A stretch of DNA of 64,000 nt from Actinacidiphila guanduensis. Lineage in GTDB: Bacteria > Actinomycetota > Actinomycetes > Streptomycetales > Streptomycetaceae. Shown one piece after another: positions 35,412 to 43,439 of the stretch (position 1 is the first letter of the stretch; the number at the start of each line of letters is the position of its first letter). Where the stretch lies: assembly GCF_900103985.1 (NCBI RefSeq), contig NZ_FNIE01000013.1, forward strand, positions 1 to 64,000, in the 5' to 3' direction. Below the pieces are notes generated by a model. The model had not been told where the DNA came from. It was given only the letters and a program-made list of their open reading frames with translations, and ran no database searches. Both the position numbers and the translations under genes were made by a program.

Positions 35412-35927
35412 TCAGGCCAGGGTGATCTCGCCGCCGGAGACGGTGACCTGCTTGGCCGGGAGCGGTGCGGTGGCCGGGCCGTTGGCGACGCTGCCGTCGG
35501 CGATGTGGAAGCCGCTGCCGTGGCAGGGGCAGTGGATGACGCCGCCGGAGACCTGGGCGACCGTGCAGCCCTGGTGCGTGCACACCGCGGAGAAGCACTT
35601 GAAGGTGCCGGCCGTCGGCTGGGTGACCACGACCTTCTGGGCGTCGTAGATCTTGCCGCCGCCGACCGGTACGTCCGAGGTCTTGCCCAGCGGCGTGCCG
35701 CCCGAGCCACCGGAGCCCGACGGGCTCTGCGTCCCCGTCGAGGTGTCGGAGGGAGCGCTCGACCCGCCCGAGCCGGCTCCCGCGGACGCGGTGTCCGAGG
35801 CCGAGTCGTCGGAGGAGGAGCCGGAGCCGCCGCAGGCCGTCAGCACGGCGGCGAGCCCGGCCCCGCCTGCCGCCGCGACCACGCCGCGGCGGGTGAGGAA
35901 CTCGGGGGAGCGGGGGGATTCGGCCAT
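35412..35927 (-). CDS. Rieske [2Fe-2S] iron-sulfur lipoprotein
   Basis: A 171-residue exported electron-transfer protein. The N-terminus has a twin-arginine motif (TRRGVVAAAGG) followed by a lipobox (LTAC), so it is probably exported folded and anchored by lipid at C32. A serine/glycine-rich linker covers about 33-80. The Rieske domain has both cluster-binding boxes, CTHQGC and CPCHGSGFH. The redox partner is unknown. ATG 35927 has AGGAATG upstream. It lies 75 bases after the peptidase gene on the same strand. Confidence 0.92.
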   Translation of the reverse strand: MAESPRSPEFLTRRGVVAAAGGAGLAAVLTACGGSGSSSDDSASDTASAGAGSGGSSAPSDTSTGTQSPSGSGGSGGTPLGKTSDVPVGGGKIYDAQKVVVTQPTAGTFKCFSAVCTHQGCTVAQVSGGVIHCPCHGSGFHIADGSVANGPATAPLPAKQVTVSGGEITLA

Positions 35928-36002
35928 GGTGCATTCCTGTTCCGCCGATGGAGCCGGGCGGCGGGGCTACGCCGCCCGGCACGCGTTGTCACGCGTGCCC
36001 TC

Positions 36003-38117
36003 TCATACGGCGGCCGGCGGCGAGGTGTTCAACGAGGCGCGAAGAAATCCCAACTGGTGCCTCAGCAGCCCTTCCATCGCCACGGGGTCGCTGGGCGCGT
36101 GGGTGGCCTGCGAGAGCGGCAGCACCTGGTGGTAGCGGCCCGCGGCCAGCAGCGCGGCCGACATCCGCAGGGTGTGCGCGACCACCACGTTGTCGTCGGC
36201 CAGGCCGTGCACCAGCAGCAGCGGGCGGCGCAGCGAGGCCGCCTCGCCGATGGGCGAGGAGCGCTCGTAGGCGGCCGGGTCCTCGTCGGGGTGGCCGAGG
36301 AACCGCTCGCGCCAGTGCGTGTCGTACAGCCGCTGGTCGCTGGGGCCCGCGCCGCTGATCGCGGCGTGGAAGACATCGGGGCGGCGCAGCACGGCGGCCG
36401 TCGCCAGGGTGCCGCCGAAGCTCCAGCCGCGGATCGCCACCCGGTCCAGGTCCAGGTCGGGACAGGCCGCGGCGGCCGCGTGCAGCGCCGTCACCTGGTC
36501 CTCGACCGGCTTGCCCAGCGAGTCCTTGTGGATGCTCTTCTCCCATCGCGGCCCGCGCCCGGGGGTGCCGCGGCCGTCGGCGACCACGACCGCGAAGCCC
36601 TCCTCGGCGAACCACTGCGCGGTCAGCAGCGCCGAGGTCCGGGCCCGCAGCACCAGTTGCTGGGCCGGGCCGGCGTAGGGCGCCATCAGCACCGGCAGCC
36701 GGCCGCTGCCGGGCTCGTACCAGGAGGGGAGCAGCAGCACCGTGCGGATGCCGTGCCCGCCGGCCGTGAGCCAGGTCGGGCGCAGCCGCACCACGGGCTC
36801 GGCGGCCAGGCACTCCACCGCCAGCTCCTCGCCGCCGGCACGCAGCCGGAAGGTGTGGCCGTCCTCGGTGTGCGAGGCCAGCAGCAGCCCGTCGCCGGCC
36901 CGCTGCCCGGTGTGCACCCCGGGGCCCTCGCTGAGCCGCACCGCGCCCGCCCCGGGGTCGTAGGACCACAGGTGCTCCTCGGTGGGCTCCTCGCTCCCGA
37001 CGAACAGCACGGACTCCCCGTCCACGGAGACGACCTCGTGCACCTGCAGGCCCTCGGGTGTGACCGGGCGGCCGCCGACCGACAGGTGCCGGGTGTCCCC
37101 CTCGTCGGCGGTGCCGACCAGCGCCCCCGAGGCGGTGCGGGCCGGGGTGCCGACGACGATCTGCACCCAGGCCGGGTCCCGCCGCTCGTGCAGCACGCGG
37201 GTGGCGCCGGTGTCCGGGTCGGCCGCCAGCAGCAGCAGGCTGCGCTGGTCGCGGCTCTGCACGCCGAGCAGCGGGCCGTGCGCGTCCCACGCCACGGAGG
37301 TCAGGTACTCGTACCCCTTGCGGTCCCAGACGACCTCGGCGCGGGTGCCGCCGGTGCCCAGGACGTGCAGGGTGACCTCCGCGTTGGCGGTGCCCGCGGC
37401 GGGGTAGGCCAGCTCGCGCGGCGGGCGGGCCGGGTCGGCCGGGTCGGCGATCCACCAGCGCGTGACGGGCGAGGTGTCCACCCGGGCCGCCAGCAGCCGC
37501 TCGCCGTCCGGTGCCCACCAGTGGCCGCGGTAGCGGTACATGGACTCGGCGGCCACGTGCTCGGCCAGGCCGTAGGTCACCTCGGCGGCCTCCGGTACCG
37601 CGAGCGCCCGGTCGGCGCCGGTCTCCAGGTCGACGACGTGCAGGGCGCCGCCGGTGACGTAGGCGACGCGGCGCCCGGTCGGGTCGAGCCGCGGGTCCAC
37701 CACGGGCCCGGCGGTCGCCACCGGGCGCGGCTCGCCGCCGGTGAGGTCCAGCCGCCACAGGGCGCCGTCGACGGCGAAGACGGCCCGGCGCACGGCGGTG
37801 TCGGTGCTGTAGGCGGTGATGCCCGAGGTGCGCTCGCGGGCGCGCTCGCGCCGGACCCGTTCCGCCTCGGGCACCTCGCCCGGGGCGCCGCCGAGCGCGG
37901 CCGGGTCGGCCAGCAAGTGCTCGCCGGCTGCGTCCACCCGCCACAGGCAGCCCGTGCCGTCCTGCGGGCCGCGGGTGCGCAGGAAGAGCGCCGAGCGGCC
38001 GTCGGGGGCGAGGACGAAGGCCCGCGGGACGCCCAGCGAGAAGCGGGCGGTGCGGGCGTACTGGGCGGGGAAGCCGTGGCGGCCGGCCGTGGTCCCGGGT
38101 GCGGGGGTCGTGTCCAT
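36003..38117 (-). CDS. S9-family prolyl oligopeptidase / dipeptidyl peptidase IV-like
   Basis: A 704-residue serine peptidase without a signal peptide. An N-terminal beta-propeller (about 1-440) precedes the alpha/beta-hydrolase domain. The nucleophile is in RGWSFGGT (S566), the aspartate in HGLADDNV, and the histidine in ATHAPSD. DGRGTPGRGPRWEKSIH is typical of DPP IV relatives. It would cleave short peptides, probably after proline or alanine. ATG 38117 lies after GGGAG; a longer form from 38153 is less likely. Confidence 0.88.
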   Translation of the reverse strand: MDTTPAPGTTAGRHGFPAQYARTARFSLGVPRAFVLAPDGRSALFLRTRGPQDGTGCLWRVDAAGEHLLADPAALGGAPGEVPEAERVRRERARERTSGITAYSTDTAVRRAVFAVDGALWRLDLTGGEPRPVATAGPVVDPRLDPTGRRVAYVTGGALHVVDLETGADRALAVPEAAEVTYGLAEHVAAESMYRYRGHWWAPDGERLLAARVDTSPVTRWWIADPADPARPPRELAYPAAGTANAEVTLHVLGTGGTRAEVVWDRKGYEYLTSVAWDAHGPLLGVQSRDQRSLLLLAADPDTGATRVLHERRDPAWVQIVVGTPARTASGALVGTADEGDTRHLSVGGRPVTPEGLQVHEVVSVDGESVLFVGSEEPTEEHLWSYDPGAGAVRLSEGPGVHTGQRAGDGLLLASHTEDGHTFRLRAGGEELAVECLAAEPVVRLRPTWLTAGGHGIRTVLLLPSWYEPGSGRLPVLMAPYAGPAQQLVLRARTSALLTAQWFAEEGFAVVVADGRGTPGRGPRWEKSIHKDSLGKPVEDQVTALHAAAAACPDLDLDRVAIRGWSFGGTLATAAVLRRPDVFHAAISGAGPSDQRLYDTHWRERFLGHPDEDPAAYERSSPIGEAASLRRPLLLVHGLADDNVVVAHTLRMSAALLAAGRYHQVLPLSQATHAPSDPVAMEGLLRHQLGFLRASLNTSPPAAV

Positions 38118-38157
38118 CCGGACAGTCTCCCGGTCCTGGGCGGCCTCCTCCACCGCT

Positions 38158-38163
38158 TAACCT
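38158..38163 (+). promoter_or_regulatory. -10 box (TAACCT) of the HipA-like/DUF3037 operon
   Basis: TAACCT ends seven bases before ATG 38170, the spacing of a leaderless start, although a G-run just before the ATG could also act as a ribosome-binding site. Confidence 0.45.
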
Positions 38164-38169
38164 GGGGGG

Positions 38170-38988
38170 ATGTTGAGAGAGGTGACGGGCATCCGCTACG
38201 TGACGCCGCTGCGCGAGGGCGGCTCGGTGCCCGGGGTGGTCGAGGCGGACGACCTCGGCACGTACGTGGTGAAGTTCAGCGGCGCCGCCCAGGGCCGCAA
38301 GGCGCTGGTCGCCGAGGTGATCGCGGGGGAGCTCGGCCGGCGGCTGGGCCTGCGGGTGCCGGAGCTGGTGCGCTTCGACTTCGACCCGGTCATCGCGCTC
38401 GGCGAGCCCGACGAGGAGATCCAGGACCTGCTCAAGGCGAGCGGCGGCCTCAACCTCGGGATGGACTTCCTGCCCGGCTCGCTCGGCTTCGACCCGCTGG
38501 TGTTCACCGTCGACCCGGTCGAGGCGAGCCGCGTCGTCTGGTTCGACGCCCTGATCGGCAACGTGGACCGCTCCTGGCGCAACCCCAACATGCTGGTATG
38601 GCACCGCGACGTGTGGCTCATCGACCACGGCGCCTCCCTCATCTGGCACCACAACTGGCCCTCCGCAAAGGCCGCTTCGGCCAAGCCGTACGACGCCTCG
38701 GACCACGCGCTGGCCCGCTTCTCGCCCGAACCGGCCGCCGTGGCACCGCAGATGGCCGCGCAGGTGACCCCCGAGCTGCTGGCGGAGGTGACCGCGCTGG
38801 TGCCCGACGAGTGGCTGGTCGACGAGCCCGGCTTCGGCTCGCCCGACGACGTACGCGCCGCCTACCGCGAGTTGCTGGCCGCGCGGGCGGCGGACATCCA
38901 CACCCGCATCACCACCGGCCGCAGCCGCGAGCAGCAGCCGCCGCCGGAATGGCTGCGCACCTGGGTCGAGGGGAAGAACGCGCGATGA
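38170..38988 (+). CDS. HipA-family kinase-like protein
   Basis: A 272-residue protein of the HipA-like kinase group, shorter than E. coli HipA (about 440). VVKFSGAAQGRKALVAEVIAGEL resembles the ATP-binding lysine region, FDALIGNVDRSWRNPNML the catalytic loop with Asp and Asn, and VWLIDHGASLIW the metal-binding Asp. There is no HipB-type antitoxin next door. It instead overlaps a DUF3037 gene (ATGA). The target of any phosphorylation is unknown. Confidence 0.82.
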   Translation: MLREVTGIRYVTPLREGGSVPGVVEADDLGTYVVKFSGAAQGRKALVAEVIAGELGRRLGLRVPELVRFDFDPVIALGEPDEEIQDLLKASGGLNLGMDFLPGSLGFDPLVFTVDPVEASRVVWFDALIGNVDRSWRNPNMLVWHRDVWLIDHGASLIWHHNWPSAKAASAKPYDASDHALARFSPEPAAVAPQMAAQVTPELLAEVTALVPDEWLVDEPGFGSPDDVRAAYRELLAARAADIHTRITTGRSREQQPPPEWLRTWVEGKNAR

Positions 38989-39368
38989 GCGGCCGGGACG
39001 TCTTCGAGTACGCGCTGCTGCGCGTGGTGCCGCGGATCGAGCGCGGCGAGATGATCAACGCCGGGGTGCTCGTCTACTGCCGGGCCCAGACCTACGTCGG
39101 CGCCCGGGTGCACCTGGACGAGGGGCGGCTGCGCTGCCTGGACCCGCAGGTGGACGTCGAGGGCGTGCGGGCGGCGCTGCGCGGCTACGAGGGGATCTGC
39201 GAGGGCGGCGAGCGCGCGGGCCAGGCGGCCGGCGAGGACCCCGGGCGGCGGTTCCGCTGGCTGACCGCGCCGCGCAGCACGATCGTCCAGCCCGGCCCCG
39301 TCCACACCGGGCTCACCGCCGAGGCGGACAAGGAGGCCGACCGGCTGCTGCGGCTCCTGGTGCACTGA
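38985..39368 (+). CDS. DUF3037 family protein
   Basis: A 127-residue protein covering the DUF3037 domain: FEYALLRVVPRIERGEMINAGVLVYC at the N-terminus and FRWLTAPRSTIVQPGPVHTGL toward the C-terminus. Function is unknown. The ATG overlaps the stop of the HipA-like gene by four bases (ATGA), and the two genes form a conserved-looking pair, so their products probably act together. Confidence 0.85.
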   Translation: MSGRDVFEYALLRVVPRIERGEMINAGVLVYCRAQTYVGARVHLDEGRLRCLDPQVDVEGVRAALRGYEGICEGGERAGQAAGEDPGRRFRWLTAPRSTIVQPGPVHTGLTAEADKEADRLLRLLVH

Positions 39369-39402
39369 CCCGGCGGGGCGCCACACCCGCGGCGGCATGC
39401 CG

Positions 39403-39431
39403 TTGACACTGGGTCATCGTGATCCTACGGT
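39403..39431 (+). promoter_or_regulatory. consensus promoter upstream of the SDR genes
   Basis: TTGACA (39403-39408) and TACGGT (39426-39431) are 17 bases apart, the best match to the vegetative consensus in the window. The leader to ATG 39514 would be about 75 bases. Confidence 0.8.
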
Positions 39432-39513
39432 TTCCGGCGGGACCTACTAAGCGGTCGCTCATGTGCGCGGACGACGTACGGGCGGCCGGCCGGCCGGGCG
39501 TGAGGAGAGACAG

Positions 39514-40275
39514 ATGCCGAGCAGCGAGCAGCGGGTGGCGATCGTGACCGGGGCCGCCCGCGGGATCGGCGCCGCCACCGCGGTGCGGCTGGCGGCCGAG
39601 GGGCGGGCCGTGGCCGTCCTCGACCTCGACGAGAGCTCCTGCAAGGAGACCGTCGAAACGATCACCGCGGCCGGCGGGAAGGCGCTCGCGGTGGGCGCGG
39701 ACGTCTCCGACGAGGCCCAGGTCGAGGCCGCCGTCGCCCGCGTCGCCCAGGAGCTGGGCGCCCCGACGATCCTGGTCAACAACGCCGGCGTGCTCCGCGA
39801 CAACCTGCTCTTCAAGATGTCGGCCGCCGACTGGGACACGGTGCTCGGCGTGCACCTGCGCGGCGCCTTCCTGATGACCCGCGCCGTCCAGAAGCACATG
39901 GTGGACGCCAAGTTCGGCCGCGTGGTGAACCTGTCCTCCTCCTCGGCGCTGGGCAATCGCGGCCAGGCCAACTACTCGGCCGCCAAGGCGGGCATGCAGG
40001 GCTTCACCAAGACCCTCGCCATCGAACTGGGCAAGTTCGGCGTCACCGCCAACGCGGTCGCCCCCGGCTTCATCGCCACCGACATGACGGCCGCCACCGC
40101 CGCCCGGGTCGGCATGGGCTTCGAGGAGTTCCAGGCCGCGGCCGCGAGCCAGATCCCGGTCCAGCGGGTCGGCGTCCCCGACGACGTGGCGGGCGCCATC
40201 GCCTTCTTCACCTCCGACGCGGCCGGCTTCGTCTCCGGCCAGGTGCTCTACGTCGCCGGCGGCCCGCTCGACTGA
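39514..40275 (+). CDS. fabG: 3-oxoacyl-ACP reductase (SDR family)
   Basis: A 253-residue short-chain dehydrogenase. NAD(P)-binding TGAARGIGAATA at about 11-22, NNAGV, and the catalytic triad with Ser in NLSSSSALGN, Y154 and K158. FabG enzymes reduce 3-oxoacyl-ACP in fatty acid synthesis; this copy is outside the main fab cluster, so it may act on another ketone or a polyhydroxyalkanoate intermediate. ATG 39514 has TGAGGAGAG upstream. It is followed by a second SDR gene 52 bases on, probably an operon from the strong promoter at 39403. Confidence 0.85.
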   Translation: MPSSEQRVAIVTGAARGIGAATAVRLAAEGRAVAVLDLDESSCKETVETITAAGGKALAVGADVSDEAQVEAAVARVAQELGAPTILVNNAGVLRDNLLFKMSAADWDTVLGVHLRGAFLMTRAVQKHMVDAKFGRVVNLSSSSALGNRGQANYSAAKAGMQGFTKTLAIELGKFGVTANAVAPGFIATDMTAATAARVGMGFEEFQAAAASQIPVQRVGVPDDVAGAIAFFTSDAAGFVSGQVLYVAGGPLD

Positions 40276-40327
40276 CGCCCACCCCGCCCCCCGACCGCCC
40301 CCCGACTGCGAAGGCACCCCTTTCACC

Positions 40328-41089
40328 ATGACCGAACTCCCCCCGGACAGCGGGCGCGTGGCGATCGTCACCGGCGCCAGCCGCGGCATCGGCTACGGCA
40401 TCGCCCAGGCGCTCGTCGCCCGCGGCGACCGCGTCTGCATCACCGGCCGCAACGAGGACGCACTCAAGGAGGCCGTCGAGCGGCTCGGCGCCGACCGCGC
40501 GATAGGCGTGGCCGGCAAGGCCCACGACGAAGCCCACCAGGCCGCCGCCGTCGAACGCACCATGGAGGCGTTCGGCCGCGTCGACTACCTCGCCAACAAC
40601 GCCGGCACCAACCCGGTCTACGGCCTGCTCGCCGAGGTCGACCTCGCCGTCGTCCGCAAGGTCTACGAGACCAACGTCGTCTCCGCCCTCGGCTTCGCCC
40701 AGCAGACCTGGAAGGCGTGGCAGAAGGAGAACGGCGGCGCGATCGTCAACATCACCTCGATCGCGGGCCTGGCCCCCTCCCCGTTCATCGCCGCCTACGG
40801 CATGAGCAAGGCCGCGATGGCCAACCTCACCGTGCAACTCGCCGCCGAACTCGCCCCCGGCGTACGGGTCAACGCGATCTCGCCCGCCGTGGTGAAGACG
40901 AAGTTCGCCGCCGCGCTCTACGAAGGCCGCGAGGAGGAGGCGGCCGCCGCCTACCCGCTGCGGCGGCTCGGCGTGCCCGAGGACATCGGCGGCGCCGCCG
41001 CCTTCCTGCTCTCCGACCAGGCCGCCTGGATCACCGGCCAGAACCTGGTGATCGACGGCGGCCTCTTCCTGCACGCGGGCGGCGCCTGA
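40328..41089 (+). CDS. SDR-family oxidoreductase
   Basis: A 253-residue short-chain dehydrogenase with TGASRGIGYGIA at about 15-26, ANNAGTN, and the catalytic Y157 and K161 in AAYGMSKAAM. It resembles FabG but is distinct from its neighbour; the substrate is unknown. GAAGG lies before ATG 40328, some distance away. It is probably co-transcribed with the preceding SDR gene. Confidence 0.86.
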   Translation: MTELPPDSGRVAIVTGASRGIGYGIAQALVARGDRVCITGRNEDALKEAVERLGADRAIGVAGKAHDEAHQAAAVERTMEAFGRVDYLANNAGTNPVYGLLAEVDLAVVRKVYETNVVSALGFAQQTWKAWQKENGGAIVNITSIAGLAPSPFIAAYGMSKAAMANLTVQLAAELAPGVRVNAISPAVVKTKFAAALYEGREEEAAAAYPLRRLGVPEDIGGAAAFLLSDQAAWITGQNLVIDGGLFLHAGGA

Positions 41090-41189
41090 CCTGCGGGCCC
41101 GGGGGAGCAGGCCAGGCGCGGGCGCGGCACTGTCGGTGGGGCGCGGTACGTTCGGGGCAGTAACGGATCGCGTACCGGAGGTTCCCGAC

Positions 41190-41873
41190 GTGCTCAGCAA
41201 GCTGCCCGACTCCTGGCAGGCCGCCATCGGCGGGGAGTCGGACAAGCCCTACTTCCAGCAGCTCACCGCCTTCGTGGAGGCCGAGCGGGCGGAACACCGG
41301 ATCTACCCGCCGCGCGAGGAGGTCTTCGCCGCGCTGGAGGCCACCCCGTTCGACCGGGTGAAGGTGCTGATCCTCGGCCAGGACCCGTACCACGGCGCGG
41401 GCCAGGGCCACGGGCTGTGCTTCTCGGTCCGCCCCGGCGTGAAGATCCCGCCCTCCCTGCGGAACATCTTCAAGGAGCTCAAGGACGAGTTCGGCTACCC
41501 CGTACCCGACAACGGCTACCTGATGCCCTGGGCCGAGCAGGGCGTCCTGCTGCTCAACGCGGTGCTCACCGTCCGCGAGGGCGAGGCCAACTCGCACAAG
41601 GGCAAGGGCTGGGAGAAGTTCACCGACGCCGTCATCCGCGCGCTCTCCGACCGCGAGGACCCGGCGGTGTTCGTGCTGTGGGGCAACTACGCGCGCAAAA
41701 AGCTGCCGCTGATCGACACCGCGAAGCACACCGTCATCGAAGGCGCCCACCCCTCCCCGCTGTCGGCCAAGCTCTTCCTCGGCAGCCACCCCTTCGGGCG
41801 GATCGACGCGGCGGTCAAGGCCCAGGGCCACGAGCCGATCGACTGGCGCATCCCGGACCTGAAGCAGGACTGA
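41190..41873 (+). CDS. ung: uracil-DNA glycosylase
   Basis: A 227-residue family 1 UDG that removes uracil from DNA at the start of base excision repair. The catalytic-water motif GQDPYHG (63-69, Asp65) and the minor-groove loop HPSPLSA (from H187) are both intact. PWAEQGVLLLNAVLTV is the uracil-binding region. GTG 41190 has GGAGG upstream and starts the protein at VLSKLPDSWQ as expected for the family. Confidence 0.95.
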   Translation: MLSKLPDSWQAAIGGESDKPYFQQLTAFVEAERAEHRIYPPREEVFAALEATPFDRVKVLILGQDPYHGAGQGHGLCFSVRPGVKIPPSLRNIFKELKDEFGYPVPDNGYLMPWAEQGVLLLNAVLTVREGEANSHKGKGWEKFTDAVIRALSDREDPAVFVLWGNYARKKLPLIDTAKHTVIEGAHPSPLSAKLFLGSHPFGRIDAAVKAQGHEPIDWRIPDLKQD

Positions 41874-41925
41874 GCGGCCGCGGGAGGGGGCCGGCCGCTC
41901 AAGGCCCCGCCCGCAGCGTGCTGGT

Positions 41926-42357
41926 TCAACGTCCGTACACCTGGCGGCACATGGTCCGCGCCGGACTCGGCTCCCACGTGCCGTAGGACTCGCCCATCGC
42001 GCACACGTCCTTCATCCGCAGGGTGCCGCTCGCGCTGGGCACGGGCCCGCGCGGGCGGCGGGCGCCCTCGGCGCGGGCCGGCGGCCGGGCCGAGGGCGCG
42101 GTGCGGGGCGGCACCGAGGCGGCGGCCGGCGGGGACAGCGCCGGGCGCGCGGCCGGCGCCGGATGCCCGTCCGGACGCGCTCCGGGCGCCGAAGGGCTCG
42201 CCACCCGCAGGTCGTTCGCACGGTCCGGCAGGCTCTCCGGCACGGCGGAGGGCTGCTGCGGGGCCCGGCGCGGGTCGGGCGGGGCGGAGACGGTCGTGCA
42301 GCCGGCGGTGGCGGACACCGCGAGCACCAGCACCACGAACGCGGGGAGTCGACGCAC
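41926..42357 (-). CDS. putative lipoprotein
   Basis: A 143-residue secreted protein with a signal sequence and lipobox (VVLVLAVSATAGC) at the N-terminus. A long proline/alanine/arginine-rich linker follows, and a small C-terminal part with two cysteines (MKDVCAMGESYGTWEP, CRQVYGR) that may form a disulfide. No known function. The start GTG 42357 places the signal peptide correctly; it has only a weak ribosome-binding site. Confidence 0.72.
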   Translation of the reverse strand: MRRLPAFVVLVLAVSATAGCTTVSAPPDPRRAPQQPSAVPESLPDRANDLRVASPSAPGARPDGHPAPAARPALSPPAAASVPPRTAPSARPPARAEGARRPRGPVPSASGTLRMKDVCAMGESYGTWEPSPARTMCRQVYGR

Positions 42358-42491
42358 CCCGCCACTGTCCCGCACCCTCCCGCTGACCTGCCATTCCCCG
42401 CAGGAGTGAGCCCCGTATGCTGCGGTGGACGCCGCCCGCCACCGCACCACCGCCGCGCCGGGCCCGGCGCCCACCGAGGACAGGAGCAGGC

Positions 42492-43406
42492 ATGGCAGGC
42501 AGCGCCCTTTTGCGGATCGGCGTCATCGGACTCGGCGACATCGCGCAGAAGGCGTACCTGCCGGTGCTGGCCGCGCAACCCGGCCTCGAACTCCACCTGC
42601 ACACCCGCACCCGCGCCACCCTGGACGCGGTCGGCGACGCCCACCGCCTGCCGCACCGGCACGCCACGCTCGACGCGCTGCTGGACCAGGACCTCGACGC
42701 CGCCTTCGTGCACGCCCCCACCGCCGACCACGTCGCCATCGGCCTGCGGCTGGTCGAGGCCGGCGTCCCGCTCTACGTCGACAAGCCCCTCGCCTACGAC
42801 CTGGCGGGCGCCCGCCGCCTCACCGAACGCGCCCGCGAGCGGGGCGTCCCGCTGATGACCGGCTTCAACCGCCGCTACGCGCCCGGCTACGCGCAGTGCC
42901 TGGACCACCCGCGCGACCTGGTCCTCATGCAGAAGAACCGGATCGGCCTGCCCGACGACCCGCGCACGGTCGTCTTCGACGACTTCATCCACGTCGTCGA
43001 CACCCTGCGCTTCCTGGCCCCCGGGCCCGTCGAGCAGGTGCGGGTCTCGGCCCGGGTGCGCGAGGGGCTCCTGCACCACGTCGTGGTCCACCTGTCCGGC
43101 GACGGCTTCACCGCGATCGGCTCGATGAACCGGATGAGCGGCTCCACCGAGGAGAGCCTGGACGTCAGCGGCGCCGACACCCGCCGCCAAGTCCTCAACC
43201 TCGCCGAGGTCGTGGACCACAAGGGCCAGCCGACCGTCCGGCGGCGCGGCGACTGGGTGCCGGTGGCCAGGCAGCGCGGCATCGAGCAGATCACCCTCGC
43301 CTTCCTCGACGCGGTCCGCACCGGCAAGCCCCTGGACGGCGCCGACGCGCTGCGCACCCACGAGCTGTGCGAGCGGATCGTCGCCGAGATCACCGCGGCC
43401 GCATAG
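42492..43406 (+). CDS. Gfo/Idh/MocA-family oxidoreductase
   Basis: A 304-residue NAD(P)-dependent dehydrogenase. The N-terminal Rossmann fold reads RIGVIGLGDIAQKAYLP, the sugar-enzyme motif VDKPLAYD follows, and GFNRRYAPGY starts the C-terminal domain. Typical substrates are sugars or cyclitols (inositol), but this cannot be decided. ATG 42492 has AGGAG upstream. It ends 33 bases before the convergent lnt gene. Confidence 0.87.
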   Translation: MAGSALLRIGVIGLGDIAQKAYLPVLAAQPGLELHLHTRTRATLDAVGDAHRLPHRHATLDALLDQDLDAAFVHAPTADHVAIGLRLVEAGVPLYVDKPLAYDLAGARRLTERARERGVPLMTGFNRRYAPGYAQCLDHPRDLVLMQKNRIGLPDDPRTVVFDDFIHVVDTLRFLAPGPVEQVRVSARVREGLLHHVVVHLSGDGFTAIGSMNRMSGSTEESLDVSGADTRRQVLNLAEVVDHKGQPTVRRRGDWVPVARQRGIEQITLAFLDAVRTGKPLDGADALRTHELCERIVAEITAAA

Positions 43407-43439
43407 GAGGCCGGGGCGCGACCGGGGACCCGGCGTCGC

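Noticed and set aside
35163..39368. Plus-strand open frame of about 1400 codons
   Set aside because: Only its last 127 codons (the DUF3037 protein) are real; the rest is antisense to the Rieske and peptidase genes or out of frame with the HipA-like gene.
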